64,000 nt of DNA from Dichomitus squalens LYAD-421 SS1 (Eukaryota; Basidiomycota; Agaricomycetes; Polyporales; Polyporaceae): positions 921,701 to 985,700 of the forward strand of contig NW_006766888.1 in assembly GCF_000275845.1 (NCBI RefSeq). Direction: 5' to 3'. Below, piece after piece: positions 23,168 to 33,775 of this stretch; position 1 is the stretch's first letter; every line of letters begins with the position of its first letter. The notes under the pieces were generated by a model. The model worked only from the letters and a program-made list of their open reading frames with translations. It did not search any database and was not told where the DNA came from. Made by a program: the position numbers and the translations under genes.

Positions 23168-24071
23168 TCAAGCGAACATGAGGCCGAGGGCAGCGATGGC
23201 GGCGGCAGCGAGACTGCCGGGAGCGACGAGGCCAGCAGCACCGTTCGACCCCGAGGCGGAACTCGACGCGGCGGCGGCGCCGGCCTTGGTCTCAGTCGCA
23301 GAGCCTGAGGCTGACCCGGTGGCGCTACCAGTGGCTGTCGGCGTCGCGGAGGAGGCGGGGTAGACGGAACCGAGAGGCTTGATTTCGAAGGGCTGCGACG
23401 TGGCGTAGACCTTGAAAGCGGGAGTTGTAAGTGGACATAGCTCATGAGGGATGGTGCAGGATCATGCGTGAGGCGGGGGTGCCCGAGTGAGGAGAGAAAA
23501 CTTTGAGGGCGGAGAAACAGCGGCGATCGCGCTGGACGCAAATCCCCGGGGTAGACAATGTGGGAGGCGTGCGAGAGGCTCACACGGAAAGAAAGAACAA
23601 GAGTTTGGGAGGAGGACTCACGTTGGTTTCGTTGAAGGGGTCAGCGAGCTGAATCGTGTAGCCGGTTGCGGGCGGCATGTTGACCCTGTCCTTTGTGATG
23701 AGCTCGGAGCAGTCGAAATTGTTTTGTTGGGCGATAAACGCTTGGGGTTGCACGAGAACCGTTGGGTCCGAGTTGGCGATCCTAACGGACGAATGAGTAT
23801 ACTGTCAGAAGATATCGAAAGCCCTGGGCTTACAGAACGGTGAAATTCGTGTAGGGGGAAGTCTTGCACGTCCAGGTGATGTCATTGTCAGACTGAGCGA
23901 CTGGGAAGCACGACGAGGTGAGCCAGATTGTATGATGGGTTTTAGAGTGGGATTCGAAGACATACCCCACCAAAGGTCGGGTCCTCCAGGCGAGAGGATC
24001 GTAAGCTGAGCGGTGACACCGCTGGCGAGAGCAAAGAGAGTAGCAGAGAAAGCGGGGGCAGAGAACTTCAT
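23168..24071 (-). CDS. Kre9/KNH1-like GPI-anchored cell-wall protein
   Basis: Four exons (24071-23966, 23900-23834, 23781-23622, 23410-23168) give 191 residues. The N-terminal MKFSAPAFSATLFALASGVTA is a signal peptide. The next ~100 residues (LTILSPGGPDLWW, DITWTCKTS, FTVLIANSDP, GYTIQLADP) match the Ser-Thr-rich/Kre9-KNH1-like domain of fungal wall proteins. A Ser/Ala/Thr/Gly-rich stalk follows, and the protein ends with a small-residue site (SNGAAG) and a hydrophobic tail typical of GPI attachment. It is probably exported to the cell surface and linked to the wall or plasma membrane, where relatives affect beta-glucan assembly. Intron 3 (211 nt) is longer than usual. Confidence 0.85.
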
Positions 24072-25331
24072 GGCGGACAGGAGGAGAGCGGGACGCGTGG
24101 CAGGACGACGAGGGGAGAAGCCGTGTGGGCGTGAGGGGTGTGGTCGAGGCGAAGGGCAACCGGATGGGTTTGGGGACTTGTGCCCGGCCTGAGACGACTC
24201 GGCCAGGCCGGGAGGCCTCCCGGCCAAACGGCGGCGCATCACGGTCTTCGCGTTTCCGGCCGGCGGCCGCCTGTCAGGCATTCGATGTCTCTCGTGTGGA
24301 CGCATGCTCGTCCGACTCTAAATTTATAGGTCGACCATGTCTGCTGCCTGGCACATTCGGGCGCGACGAGAGACGCAGGAAGACGCACCGGTTGTGGAGC
24401 CGTCAACGGTCTCAGTACGATGGGCTTGTACGTCGGGCCATGCATGTACAAGGTGGCTATTATTCGCGCTCTTGTCGCGCGAGCCTCATGCTAACGTCTC
24501 CAGTTCCTGCAGATGTGCGTGAATACATGAACGTTGAAGGCAACACCGACATGCGCAGCAACGTTCATGTCATGCCTCGCGTCTATCGTTACCTGCGCAT
24601 TACGACGTCTACGTCGCGCTCGTTCAACTAGGCTATCCCGGACACCTTGATTATGTCGGGCCACGCTTTTCGAACGATTAGATATCCGCCTTCTTTCCGC
24701 TGGCTTGTCTGCAAGCTGCCACAGTGCCAATATCATCGGGTCGTGCGGATCCCTCCTCTACGGAATACTTCACTGGCAGTCAGTGAAGTGTTGCGGCACC
24801 AGAGTCCTTCACACTGCTTCTCCCTTCGAAGCCATTCCTCAATCCGGAATACCGAGCCCTAGGTGCGCCGATTGTCCCAGGCTTCTTCATTCCGCGGCCC
24901 CACCCGACGGATCCTCTGTGCAAGGCTCGCGCGTGCAGCTCTCCTGCCACTCTACTCCCTCCTGTGTCTCGACTGTTTCCTACTCTTTCTGTTGTGGCTA
25001 TAGTCCGTGCAACCTGGCGAAGACGCGATGAGAGCTCAGTGGACGCTGGTGGTGACGCTTGATTTCACATGAGAAACGTCGGCGATCGTCCTGCAATCTT
25101 CTTCTGCGAGCTTATGTCTGCGCCGTTTCATAACGCCCGAGACCTATTATGTGTGTCTGTCTTGGAGCAGCAGCCTCGCATAGGTCGTTGTTTCCGTGCC
25201 GCACTGCCGCTACACGTTGCACGCGGGGTTGACCTCTTCCCCTCGGTTCCCCCTCCTTCATATGCAATGCTCCCTATACACTCTTGCCCGTCTACGAGGG
25301 CTCTTCCTTGACAATCCACTCTCTCTGTGCC
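24072..25331. other. Intergenic region, no gene recognised
   Basis: TATAAA on the minus strand near 24326-24331 is a candidate promoter element for the GPI-anchored protein gene. Frames between 24600 and 25310 are short and mutually overlapping. The last 100 bases upstream of 25332 are C/T-rich. Confidence 0.4.
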
Positions 25332-26921
25332 ATGGAGTATGACAACGCACTAGGGTTGACCTTCAGGGATGAGCCCACTGTCCTATCTGCAAGTGAGGTC
25401 GACTGGGACAGCGTGACTGTCGTTTCGCTGCAGTCAATCCCCGACTTCGACCACAAGCTTCTGTCCTTCCCTGCCAGGTTTTTTGCCCTAGGACGTTGGA
25501 GTGCTGGGGCGCCGCGGCGGATTGGTTCCTCTGCGTGGAGGAGGGCTGGTTTGGTCTGGCGTACAAGGTGCGTTCACCCATTGCTTGCCATTCATGACAC
25601 TCTTCCCTCAGACTCGACATCAGCATGCGGAGTCTGCGGCGACGATTCAGCCCCACCCTGCAGTACGCCAGTACCGCCAGCATCTTCCCGAATTTGACGG
25701 GGATCGCACCAACGAATGCCACTGCAACTCCAAATCGTGCAGGAATCGCACCTAGAAGACCTACAGCACCGCAGCACCCTGTCTTCTCGGTTGCTGTGTA
25801 TGTACTCCATTTTGCTAGAGCCGAGCAGTTCTGTTGACCATTGCCGCAGCTCAACGTACCAGTGCGTGGCTTGTCAATCCAGTATCGGACTCATGCACGA
25901 CGACGCGATTCTTGCTCCATGCGGACATCAGTACCACATCGAATGTCTTCTCTCCCTCGTCGAGACCTCTCTCCAAACCCTGTCCTCCTTCCCTCCGCGC
26001 TGCTGCCGTCAGATCATCCCCCAAGACGTCTTCGACCGGTACCTCACCCGTGCCCAGCGCGCAGCCTACACCTCTCGCCAGACTGAGCACGACACCCCCA
26101 AACGCGTCTACTGCGCCAATCCGCGCTGCAGCCGCTTCCTCGGCCCGCGCGACAAGCGCGTCCCCGTCCGCGTCCTCGCCTGCCCCGCGCACGGCTGCGG
26201 CACGCGCACCTGCGCCCGGTGCAAGGCCCGGGTCGACCCGCGGCTCCCCGCGCACAAGCACGAGTGCTCGCACGACCCGGGCCACCGCGCGACGCTGCGG
26301 CTCGGCAGCCAGCTCGGCTGGGTGCGCTGCCCGACGTGCGAGGAGCTCATCGAGCGGCACGGCGGGTGCGCGCACATGACGTGCGTGTGCGGCGCGCAGT
26401 TCTGCTACCGGTGCCGCGCGCTGTGGAAGACGTGCAACTGTGTGGACTGGGGCGACGGGGTGGGCGCGGACGCGCACGAGGCGCGGCTGTTCGAGCCCCT
26501 CGAGGATGTGGGGAACATCGCCGCGCAGCTCGCTCTGTGGACGCCCGCGACGCTGGAGCGGAATGGCAATGGGAGCGGGGACGCAAGCCGGGGAGGGGCG
26601 GAGGAGTCGGCACCTGCCGCGCGTCCTGCCCGGATAAGGCCGCGGTCGCGCACTCTGCCTCCGAACGAAGCTCTCCGCGCCTTTGTGCCGCAGGCGACGA
26701 GTTCGCCTTCCAGGCCACCCTCAACCTCGCTTTCGCCCATGGCTGCGTCAAGTTCGAAGGTCCTTTCTCCCGCACATCGTGCACAGACCATTCGCTCGCA
26801 GTCATTCCAGACTGTGAGTGAAGTCGGCGTATGCTTTCCCTTCTTCGTGGATCCACATATTATTGCTCGCGGGGTCCGCGCACAAGAAGCTCGAGGGCGG
26901 ACGCGCGCCTTCAGCTTCTGA
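25332..26921 (+). CDS. RBR-type E3 ubiquitin ligase, array member 1
   Basis: Exons 25332-25567, 25612-25797 and 25850-26921 give 497 residues. After a ~140-residue basic, Thr/Pro-rich N-terminus comes RING1 (from C146: CVAC, CGHQYH, CC), then an IBR (YCANPRCSRFLG, CPAHGCGTRTCARC), then RING2 (from C301: CPTC, CAHMTC, CYRC, CNC). C314 in GGCAHM is where RBR ligases carry the cysteine that accepts ubiquitin from the E2. RBR ligases work as RING/HECT hybrids; the substrate is unknown. A ~150-residue Pro/Ser/Arg-rich tail follows. A good GTGAGT donor at 26814 and a CAG acceptor at 26935 would replace the last 35 residues with seven others ending at 26959, so two C-termini are possible. The GC content of the RING2 region is much higher than in the other two array members. 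Confidence 0.85.
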
Positions 26922-27294
26922 TATATATGTTGCAGGTGACGCACGCCCTTAACCTATGATCTATGGCCGCCCTCGTACTCGCCGAACGCGTGTTGTTATT
27001 CTCCGGCTCACCGGTTTGTTTCTGGAGACCTGCTTTCTTGTGGCTGCTCATGACGACTTACGATCGGCTTTATCCTTTGGTGCTCTTGACGATGACAGCA
27101 CTAGCGAGTTCCGTTCAAACTATCCAGCGTTAGATATAATTAGCATGTTGGGAAGGAAGCCGAAACTTTGAGTATGCTTCTCAGCATACGCAACAGTGGT
27201 GTTTGTCTGGTCACCGTCACTAGTCTCCGATACCACATCCCCAATCATATGTCTTACTACCTCAATCCAGCACTGCGGAAGTCACTGCCCCGTC
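26922..27294. other. Intergenic region, no gene seen
   Basis: 3' flank of the first RBR gene, including the possible terminal exon 26936-26959, followed by unassigned sequence. Confidence 0.4.
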
Positions 27295-27722
27295 ATGAGC
27301 ACCGACGCTACGCGTGGCAAGAAGTTTCGTTGTAACAGGCCCACTGTTGCTGCATTTGTGCGGCATTTGTCTGAACCGGCCTCGACGGACGTCCAACTCT
27401 TCCATGCAAATAGCGTGTTGACGTCCCTATATATTCGATGCGACAGCGATTCACAGTTCCAGGACTTTATCGGTAAGCAGTGGTATGATGCTATGACTTG
27501 TTGTTTGGTACCCCATACAATGTGTTCACGGACCGCGCCACACAGAGGATCGGGCTTCCCATTTCTATGAGGATCGTATGGAGCCGACGTTGCCAAGCAA
27601 CCACCAAACTCCGATACCTACAAATCGAGGTATGTCGAAGACGTACTGGGCCGTTGAATATCCTCATCTTTCATACCAAGGCAGAGTCTCAAGGTCCTGA
27701 GCCTTATCATGAACTTCCCTGA
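27295..27722 (+). CDS. Small orphan protein inside the RBR array
   Basis: Three exons can be joined, 27295-27472, 27546-27629 and 27694-27722, giving 96 residues. Splice sites are GTAAGC..CAG and GTATGT..AAG. The spliced frame reads sensibly across both junctions (FIEDRASHFYEDRMEPTLPS), which argues for a real or recently lost gene. The protein has no membrane segment and no cysteine cluster, and I do not recognise it. It could also be the 5' part of a decayed fourth RBR gene, since array members begin with similarly hydrophilic N-termini. Confidence 0.35.
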
Positions 27723-28175
27723 TCCGGGGCTCGCAAATACCCTTGTATGGTGTCGACTATCCTCGCTGCACCAACGATGGTCGCCATTCCTCCAAGACTT
27801 GCACCGGAGCCAGTGACCGAAGCATGCTACAACGGCGTGGCAAGCGACCGTTCTTCGGGCGCCACTTCGTTCGGAAACAGCCGATCGCGATGGCCGTCGC
27901 TATCGTTCCGCTTGCGATTCTACGCCATAAAGCTCTCTGACGACACAAGCAGGACTTGTCGTAACGCGACCGAGGACCGGTGTACAACATCCTAGGCCTA
28001 AGGCCACCAGTGTAAAAGTGACATAAAGTCGCTGCGCTTACCAAAGCTGTTCTGTCATCACACCGGAAAGCTGTATCAGTATTAGGTTTGAGTCCTGCTA
28101 CCGCTCCACCCACACAGCTTGCCTACATATGTGTTGACACTGCATGCTCCATCCAGATACCCAGATACCCACTCC
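27723..28175. other. Intergenic region, no gene recognised
   Basis: An open frame at 27747-27995 (82 residues, Ser/Arg-rich, starting ATG) is present, but nothing supports it as coding. Confidence 0.35.
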
Positions 28176-29296
28176 ATGGAGAGACCCCAAGTGTCCGGCA
28201 TACCCTTCCCCATCCAACCACGACGCGCGTTCTCTGCACAAGACCGGTCAGGCCTCCTTGAGCCAGTGACACAGGCGACCCGCACACAACAGCGGCCACA
28301 TTCATTTGTCAATGCGGGGCGAGATGAAGATGAATATGACGACGATTGGACGATGCTTGACGAGGACTGCTATAGGTCAACTGTTGCTCCTGCAAGCCTC
28401 TGAATAAGCCGCTGATAGACTTATCGTCTATGTAGGCTTACGCCCGAGGAGTATCGCAATCGGCCCCTGCCTCCCATTCCTTTGGAGGCGCGCATGCGGC
28501 AAGCCATCCACAGACTGAAGGTCGAACCTAGGCTTGGCTCGAGATCTCCTACGAAGGCTATGAGCCGGTTCACAGAGGGACTGTCAAGGCGGTGCGCCCC
28601 TCACCGCTTCATGCAGACAGACTCGTGCTGATGATGAACACTACCAGACTCGCCAAGGAATGCGTCACGTGCATGGAGCGCATTGATGGCGCCGAGATCC
28701 GCACACCGTGCGGCCACTACTACGACGAGCAATGTATCGATCAGCTCTTCGACGCCGCCTCGAAGGACGAGGCACTATTTCCACCCACATGCTGCGGCAA
28801 GCGAATTCCACTGGCTTCTGTCAGGGACCACCTTTCCCCAACCACTCTGGCCAGCTTCGAGGATAAGCGGAGGGAGTTCGGTTCCCAGCGGCGCGTTTAC
28901 TGTGCGAAGGCCTCCTGTAGCCGGTTCCTCAGCGTGCAGTACGACAGCACGCGGCTCACGATGAGTGCCCCTCGGCTGAGGTGTCCTGACCCTGAATGTG
29001 GCACGGTGACGTGTATGCGGTGCAAACTGGAGGTAAAGGAGGGCGTGCATCACCGGTGCGACAAAGACGTGGAGGATGTGAACGCTCTGGAGCTGGGCGA
29101 GCGGTCTGGATGGGCGAGGTGTCCTGGTTGCGAGACCATGATCGAGCTGAACCAGGGGTGCTACCATATGACGTGCCGGTGCAAGATGGAGTTTTGTTAC
29201 CTGTGCAAGAAGCAATGGAAGACCTGCTCTTGCCCACGGTGGGAGGACATTGAGCAGACTAACGACAACGGCTGGGAGGGCATTGCTAGCGACTAG
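28176..29296 (+). CDS. RBR-type E3 ubiquitin ligase, array member 2
   Basis: Exons 28176-28375, 28436-28591 and 28648-29296 join to 334 residues. The ~120-residue N-terminus carries an acidic stretch (DEDEYDDDW), then TPEEYRNRPLPPIP. RING1 starts at ECVTCMER with CGHYYDEQC. The IBR has YCAKASCSRFL and CPDPECGTVTCMRC. RING2 is CPGC, GCYHMTC, CYLC, CSC. The ubiquitin-accepting cysteine is C290. There is almost no C-terminal tail (about 20 residues), unlike its two neighbours. The intron-1 donor is a weak GTCAAC, but the join gives a continuous conserved frame. It is closest to array member 3 (shared CMERI, PCGHYYD, LFPP.CC..IPLASV). Confidence 0.85.
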
Positions 29297-29780
29297 ACCT
29301 ACTTAGTGCTTTACTGAAGCGATTCCTGTTCATCAGAGACGTGGTGTCCCTCGGACTTGTCAACGGCCCGTCATCTATGACTAGGTTGGCGGTGTTAACC
29401 CTCTGAGTTCAAGCACACGAAAGTAGGCAGCGCGCCACCGGCAGCCAAGGAGGATACATGGGCGTCTATTGGCCTGGAATCATTCAACCACCTGCTGCCA
29501 CCGCTCCTCAGAACACCCGAGACGTCGATAAGAGCCACTCAGCGGAAATGAGGACCACCACGATGGAAGCAAGATCCATATCGGACCCTTGGCCCGAACC
29601 TTGCATTCAAGAGCTATATTAGGTTCAGAAGAGGGTCCGCTTGGTTCACACGTGCGACTGCGATGCATGGGGTGATAACATGCTGCAGCATTCTCCCTTA
29701 TTGAACCTCGACTGTGACCTTCTCCCTCATCATACTAGGAGTCACTTCCCCGCGGCACGCAACTCTCACACAAAGCATTC
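29297..29780. other. Intergenic region, no gene seen
   Basis: 3' flank of RBR member 2 and promoter of member 3. No further structure was recognised. Confidence 0.45.
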
Positions 29781-31465
29781 ATGAATCGAGGACAAGGGCG
29801 TCGCAGCCGGCGGGCCTTGGAGGCGGATCAACGCATAGCGATGGGCCTCGCTATCGAGGAAGTGCGGGCACTGGATATCTTCCAGGGAGATAGAGCGCTT
29901 GCTCTACGACTGCAAGATGAAGAAGTCAGGTGAGCGGCCGACGTTGATGCGGTCTGTGCTCTTTCTGTGGGTCGAAGACCGACGTCAAAGCGCGTTCATA
30001 GGGCATTCGGCGACGGTCTCGTTCGACCCCAGGTGGGTCATGAACGGATCGCGGCAGAGCATCGGCCTATGAACCTTCGTCCGCAACGTCGAATGCCTCC
30101 CGTATTGCCGCGGTAGGGCCCGAGCATCAGCTAGCGATCCGGGACGGATGACTGATGCGATTCCCTGTAGAAATCGCCCGAGGATAGATCTTGGACGAAT
30201 GATCAGGAGACTCGACGTTCTCGGGGTTGCGAGGCGGATGCTATCCCGAGTTAAAGTAGGCACCCCATCGAGACGCGTTTTGCTCAATGCAACCGCTTCT
30301 CCTGTAATCAGGGTTCGTGACAGCGTATCGCATCGGTGAGTTTCCTGCGTTCCTGTATGAGTACCACTAACAATGCAATGTCAGCTTGTCTAGACACGAA
30401 TGCATCACTTGCATGGAGCGAATACAGGGAGTGGCAATCCGCGCTCCGTGCGGCCATTACTACGATACGGGGTGCATGGCCCTGTTGCTCGATGCCGCTA
30501 TCAGGGACGAATCCCTCTTCCCGCCGAAGTGTTGCCAGAGACTCATTCCCCTCGCTTCCGTCTTGGGGCATCTTTCCGCCGAGCAGCGGCTGACTTTTGA
30601 GGCGAAGCGCGAGGAATTCAGCGTTCAGAATCGCGTGTACTGCGCCAAACCCACCTGCAGCCGTTTCCTAGGCGCGCAGCAGGACCGTGGCCGTAGAAGT
30701 CATGCATCTCGCAGGTGTCCCGTACCAGGATGTGGTACGGCTACATGCCTTCGGTGCAGGAACGAGATCAAGGCCGGATCTAAGCACTACTGCAGCGAAA
30801 ACGACTTGGATCAGAGCGCGATCGCGCTGGCCAAGGATCGCGGATGGGCGCGATGTCCTGGTTGCTCGAATATGGTCGAGTTGAGTCTTGGGTGCTATCA
30901 CATGACGTGCCGCTGCAAAACCGAGTTCTGCTACCACTGCGGAGCGCGGTGGAAAACATGCGATTGCCCCCAATTCGAGGAGCGCGAGCTTGTTACGCCC
31001 CCACCAGCCCCCGCCCGGCTGCGTGGGGAACATCGCATGCCCATTCGTCCACCAACGCCACCCCGGATGCTGCTTGTGCCTGTACCGGAGTTCTTCACTC
31101 CTGAGCAAATACGTCGAGAGCGCACATTGCCCTTAATCCCCGAACCCCCTAGAGCAACTAGGGCAACCCGCGTTCACGAGGACCCCACCCCATCCATTGT
31201 CCGACATCGACATCGCGCCTTCCGCATCTTCCCTGTTCCCTCCTCCGAACAGGAAGGCACGACAGAAGAGGAGCCGCGACGCTACGTCATCGTGCGCGTC
31301 GCTTCTCGAGGACCCAGGCCAGCATCGAGTTTCGCCGCAGGCAGCGAGCCAAATACTCCGATTGCTGGGCCGAGCACGTTGAACCGCGGAGTCAGTGCGA
31401 GTGTTTCATCGTCCGACCAATCTTCCGATGATTTCATACCCAGGTACTCTCTTGAGCTGCGTTAG
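29781..31465 (+). CDS. RBR-type E3 ubiquitin ligase, array member 3
   Basis: Exons 29781-29929, 29978-30112, 30171-30335 and 30385-31465 give 509 residues. The N-terminus (DQRIAMGLAIEEVRAL, DRALALRLQDEEV) is a short amphipathic, possibly coiled-coil region often seen before RBR domains in agaricomycetes. RING1 (CITCMER, CGHYYDTGC, CC), IBR (YCAKPTCSRFLG, CPVPGCGTATCLRC) and RING2 (CPGC, GCYHMTC, CYHC, CDC) are complete. The catalytic-type cysteine is C320. A ~170-residue Pro/Arg/Ser-rich, presumably disordered tail follows (RPPTPPRMLLVPVPEFF). All four exons keep phase with ordinary GT..AG sites. Tandem position and shared wording with member 2 point to local duplication followed by divergence outside the RBR core. 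Confidence 0.87.
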
Positions 31466-32036
31466 GTGCAGTATTTGCGTGAGGTCCTGTGCGCGCATGA
31501 CGGTACGTTGTGGAACGCTGATGGGATGTGCGATTCCCCAGAAGTATCAATCTTGCTTGCTGAACACCAAGTACTGTTCTCTCCATGATGTTTATGACGA
31601 TCCCCCTTCGCTATGGTCCGGATGCTGGTCGTCTCACCACTGGAATGCCAGTATGATAATGATGTCGTATCGTCGTTCAAGATGTATCTTAATCGCAGCC
31701 CGCCCTTCGAATGGTACGGGATGCCACCAGCTGAAAAGTTCCTCCCCCTTGTGGGGGGTGCTTTCAAGAGTTCCAATTGACAGATGCAACTCGTTCCTCC
31801 GAATCCAGTCGTGGTTCACGGGGATCCACTGAGACTCGCAATGTGGTCTCTCAGCTGGCCTACCGCAGCAGCGATCAGCTGCTTGTCACTACATTCCGCC
31901 ATTGTGTCACCATTCTGATTACTGGCCTGCGATGGCATTATCTGCTGTCTGTCCTCGCATATGCTATACAAGCTTTGCGCAAATTTCGGACTTGTGGCGA
32001 ATGTCCTTGCAACCCGACTTCTATGTCCTAGTGACC
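31466..32036. other. Intergenic region, no gene recognised
   Basis: Sequence between RBR member 3 and the C1-like gene. Open frames here have no recognisable motif. Confidence 0.45.
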
Positions 32037-32462
32037 ATGTCCGCTAACCCTAAGCCTCAAACTACGTCAAACCAGTTTCCTAGATTGGAAGAGCTGCTCG
32101 AGAGTATATGCAAGTCGCGAGTACCGGGTACTCCACATTCCCCAGCAGCCCCCAACTCAGCTCGAGTCAAGACTGTGCAGACCTCACGGAGGGAGCAGAG
32201 AATGAAGTTCGCGGGCCTCGAGCTGGTGCCCAACTGTGCGCACAAGATGTGGCTGCAGAGCCACTATGGAGGTGTGCCGTGTGAGATATGCGAAGCGACG
32301 ATGCCAAAGCATTACTTTGTGAGGACCTCGTCCTGCGTCGAGGCGGTACTCTGGTTGCTCAAGGGTTGCATGTGGCAGACCTGTCAAAAGTGCCGTATGG
32401 ACGCATGCGGGAAGTGCGGTCCCGGGATAGAGCTAGGGACTTTGACTGGGCGCAGGTTTTAA
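32037..32462 (+). CDS. Small C1-like zinc-finger protein, optional intron
   Basis: Modelled as exons 32037-32318 and 32379-32462, 121 residues. After ~60 residues of Ser/Pro-rich sequence, the spliced product reads H-x12-C-x2-C-x10-C-x2-C-x4-C-x2-C (HKMWLQSHYGGVPCEIC, then TCQKCRMDACGKC). This spacing resembles a C1/DAG-type zinc finger in which the second zinc-binding His is replaced by Cys. The 60-nt intron (GTGAGG..CAG) is in frame and contains no stop; if retained, the protein has 141 residues and the finger is split by 20 residues including an extra Cys. It directly follows the RBR array on the same strand. The function is unknown, and 5' exons may be missing. Confidence 0.5.
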   Translation: MSANPKPQTTSNQFPRLEELLESICKSRVPGTPHSPAAPNSARVKTVQTSRREQRMKFAGLELVPNCAHKMWLQSHYGGVPCEICEATMPKHYFVRTSSCVEAVLWLLKGCMWQTCQKCRMDACGKCGPGIELGTLTGRRF

Positions 32463-33022
32463 ATTGGGTACGTGCGGAATGGTGATGTCGTTTGGACACG
32501 GACTGATTGCGTTCCTACCCGTAGTGGTCTTCCGGCGCGTCTGCCTTCAAGCTCCAAGCGGTGCGGAGTTGAAAGTCGTTGTAAGATTGGGAAGTGCTGT
32601 AGTTTGCGAGAACGATAAACGACTGAATTCGGGTGCTTTCAGCACCTGGGTGGAATGGCGTACGAAACCAATCAGCACGTCGAGTGTGTTGTTTCTCACT
32701 AGCGTGGTCAATGTACCAGCTGTTGTCCTCTAATATCGCTTGTACGATCGATAAATCTTCACAAGCCCCTGTTGGCCATTGGACCGAGTACAGTACGAGA
32801 GTTAGGAGAAGACGCTGCAGAGAACAGGACTGAGAGATTGGCCGTTGAGATTTGTGCCCACTGTAAACGCAAGAATGCATATTGACAGTGAATGCGTACA
32901 TGGCGCAACATACATTCATATCGTCATATGCATGTAGAGTAAGACAGCGATGCGGTGCGATAACAAGCTGACGATATTTTTGACATACAACGCCCATCAC
33001 CCGGAAGCCACACGCACGCAAT
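32463..33022. other. Intergenic region between convergent genes, no gene seen
   Basis: 3' flanks of the C1-like gene and of the eL20 gene. Nothing else was recognised. Confidence 0.5.
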
Positions 33023-33775
33023 TTAGAAAGTAGAGGGCCGGTGTGCGACGAAGGTCGAGCGAACCTTCTGCACGCGATGGGGAAGGGGGAACTTGAGCTT
33101 GGGGACCAAAAGCTGCTTGATGTATGGGCGGCGAACGTCGTCGGTCTTCTCGATCTCTACGACGCGGAGGATCTAACCGAATGACGAGTCAGCGATCCTC
33201 ACCGCCGGTTTCCAATCTGTAACCTAGGAAGCAAGCGGGGACGTACGTGGATGGACCGGAAGCGAGCGCGGTGGCGTGCGGCCATGTCTTGGTAGAGCGC
33301 TTTGACGGCATCAGCGCGGCTGAGCTCACGGAATTCCTTGTACATGTTGTGCGTTCCTGAACGCGAGTCATAGCGGAGCCAGATACCGAAGTTCTTGACC
33401 TTGAGGGGCTTCTTCTCCTGAATCTATAATTGCACGTCCCGAGGACGGCCGTTAGACCCTACTCCGCCTGCCACTTGAACGGCTGCAAGGGGGAAAAAAT
33501 ACACACAACGTTGACACCAATGATCTCACCACTGGCCTTCTTAACCTTCTTCAATTGCCTAATAGCAGAGTAAGCATCGCAGGTACGGAGTATGCCAGAC
33601 TCCTGCGGGGACTCGGCATATAGCATGGATAAGGGTCGTACCTCAAGAAGTACCAGAAACGCGATTTCGCGACAACCTCGTTGGGTGCGAAGATGCGCAT
33701 GCGGTAGATCTTGGGGGTGGGCTCATGCTCCGTAGGCAAGTGACGGCCAACGACCTGGTATTCTTGGAAAGGCAT
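33023..33775 (-). CDS. RPL20: 60S ribosomal protein eL20 (L20/L18a)
   Basis: Four exons (33775-33642, 33558-33507, 33423-33247, 33172-33023) give 170 residues, the normal eL20 size. Sequence landmarks run through the whole protein: [82 protein letters not shown] and FPLPHRVQK. It is a structural component of the large ribosomal subunit. The ATG at 33775 follows CTCTGCTCTCAG, which looks like a splice acceptor, so the 5' UTR is probably interrupted by an intron. The yeast protein starts similarly (short M-x-x-x-EYQ), which supports this start. Confidence 0.97.

Noticed and set aside
25851..26477. Minus-strand 208-residue frame opposite RBR member 1
   Set aside because: Ala/Arg/Val-rich shadow of the very GC-rich RBR coding region.
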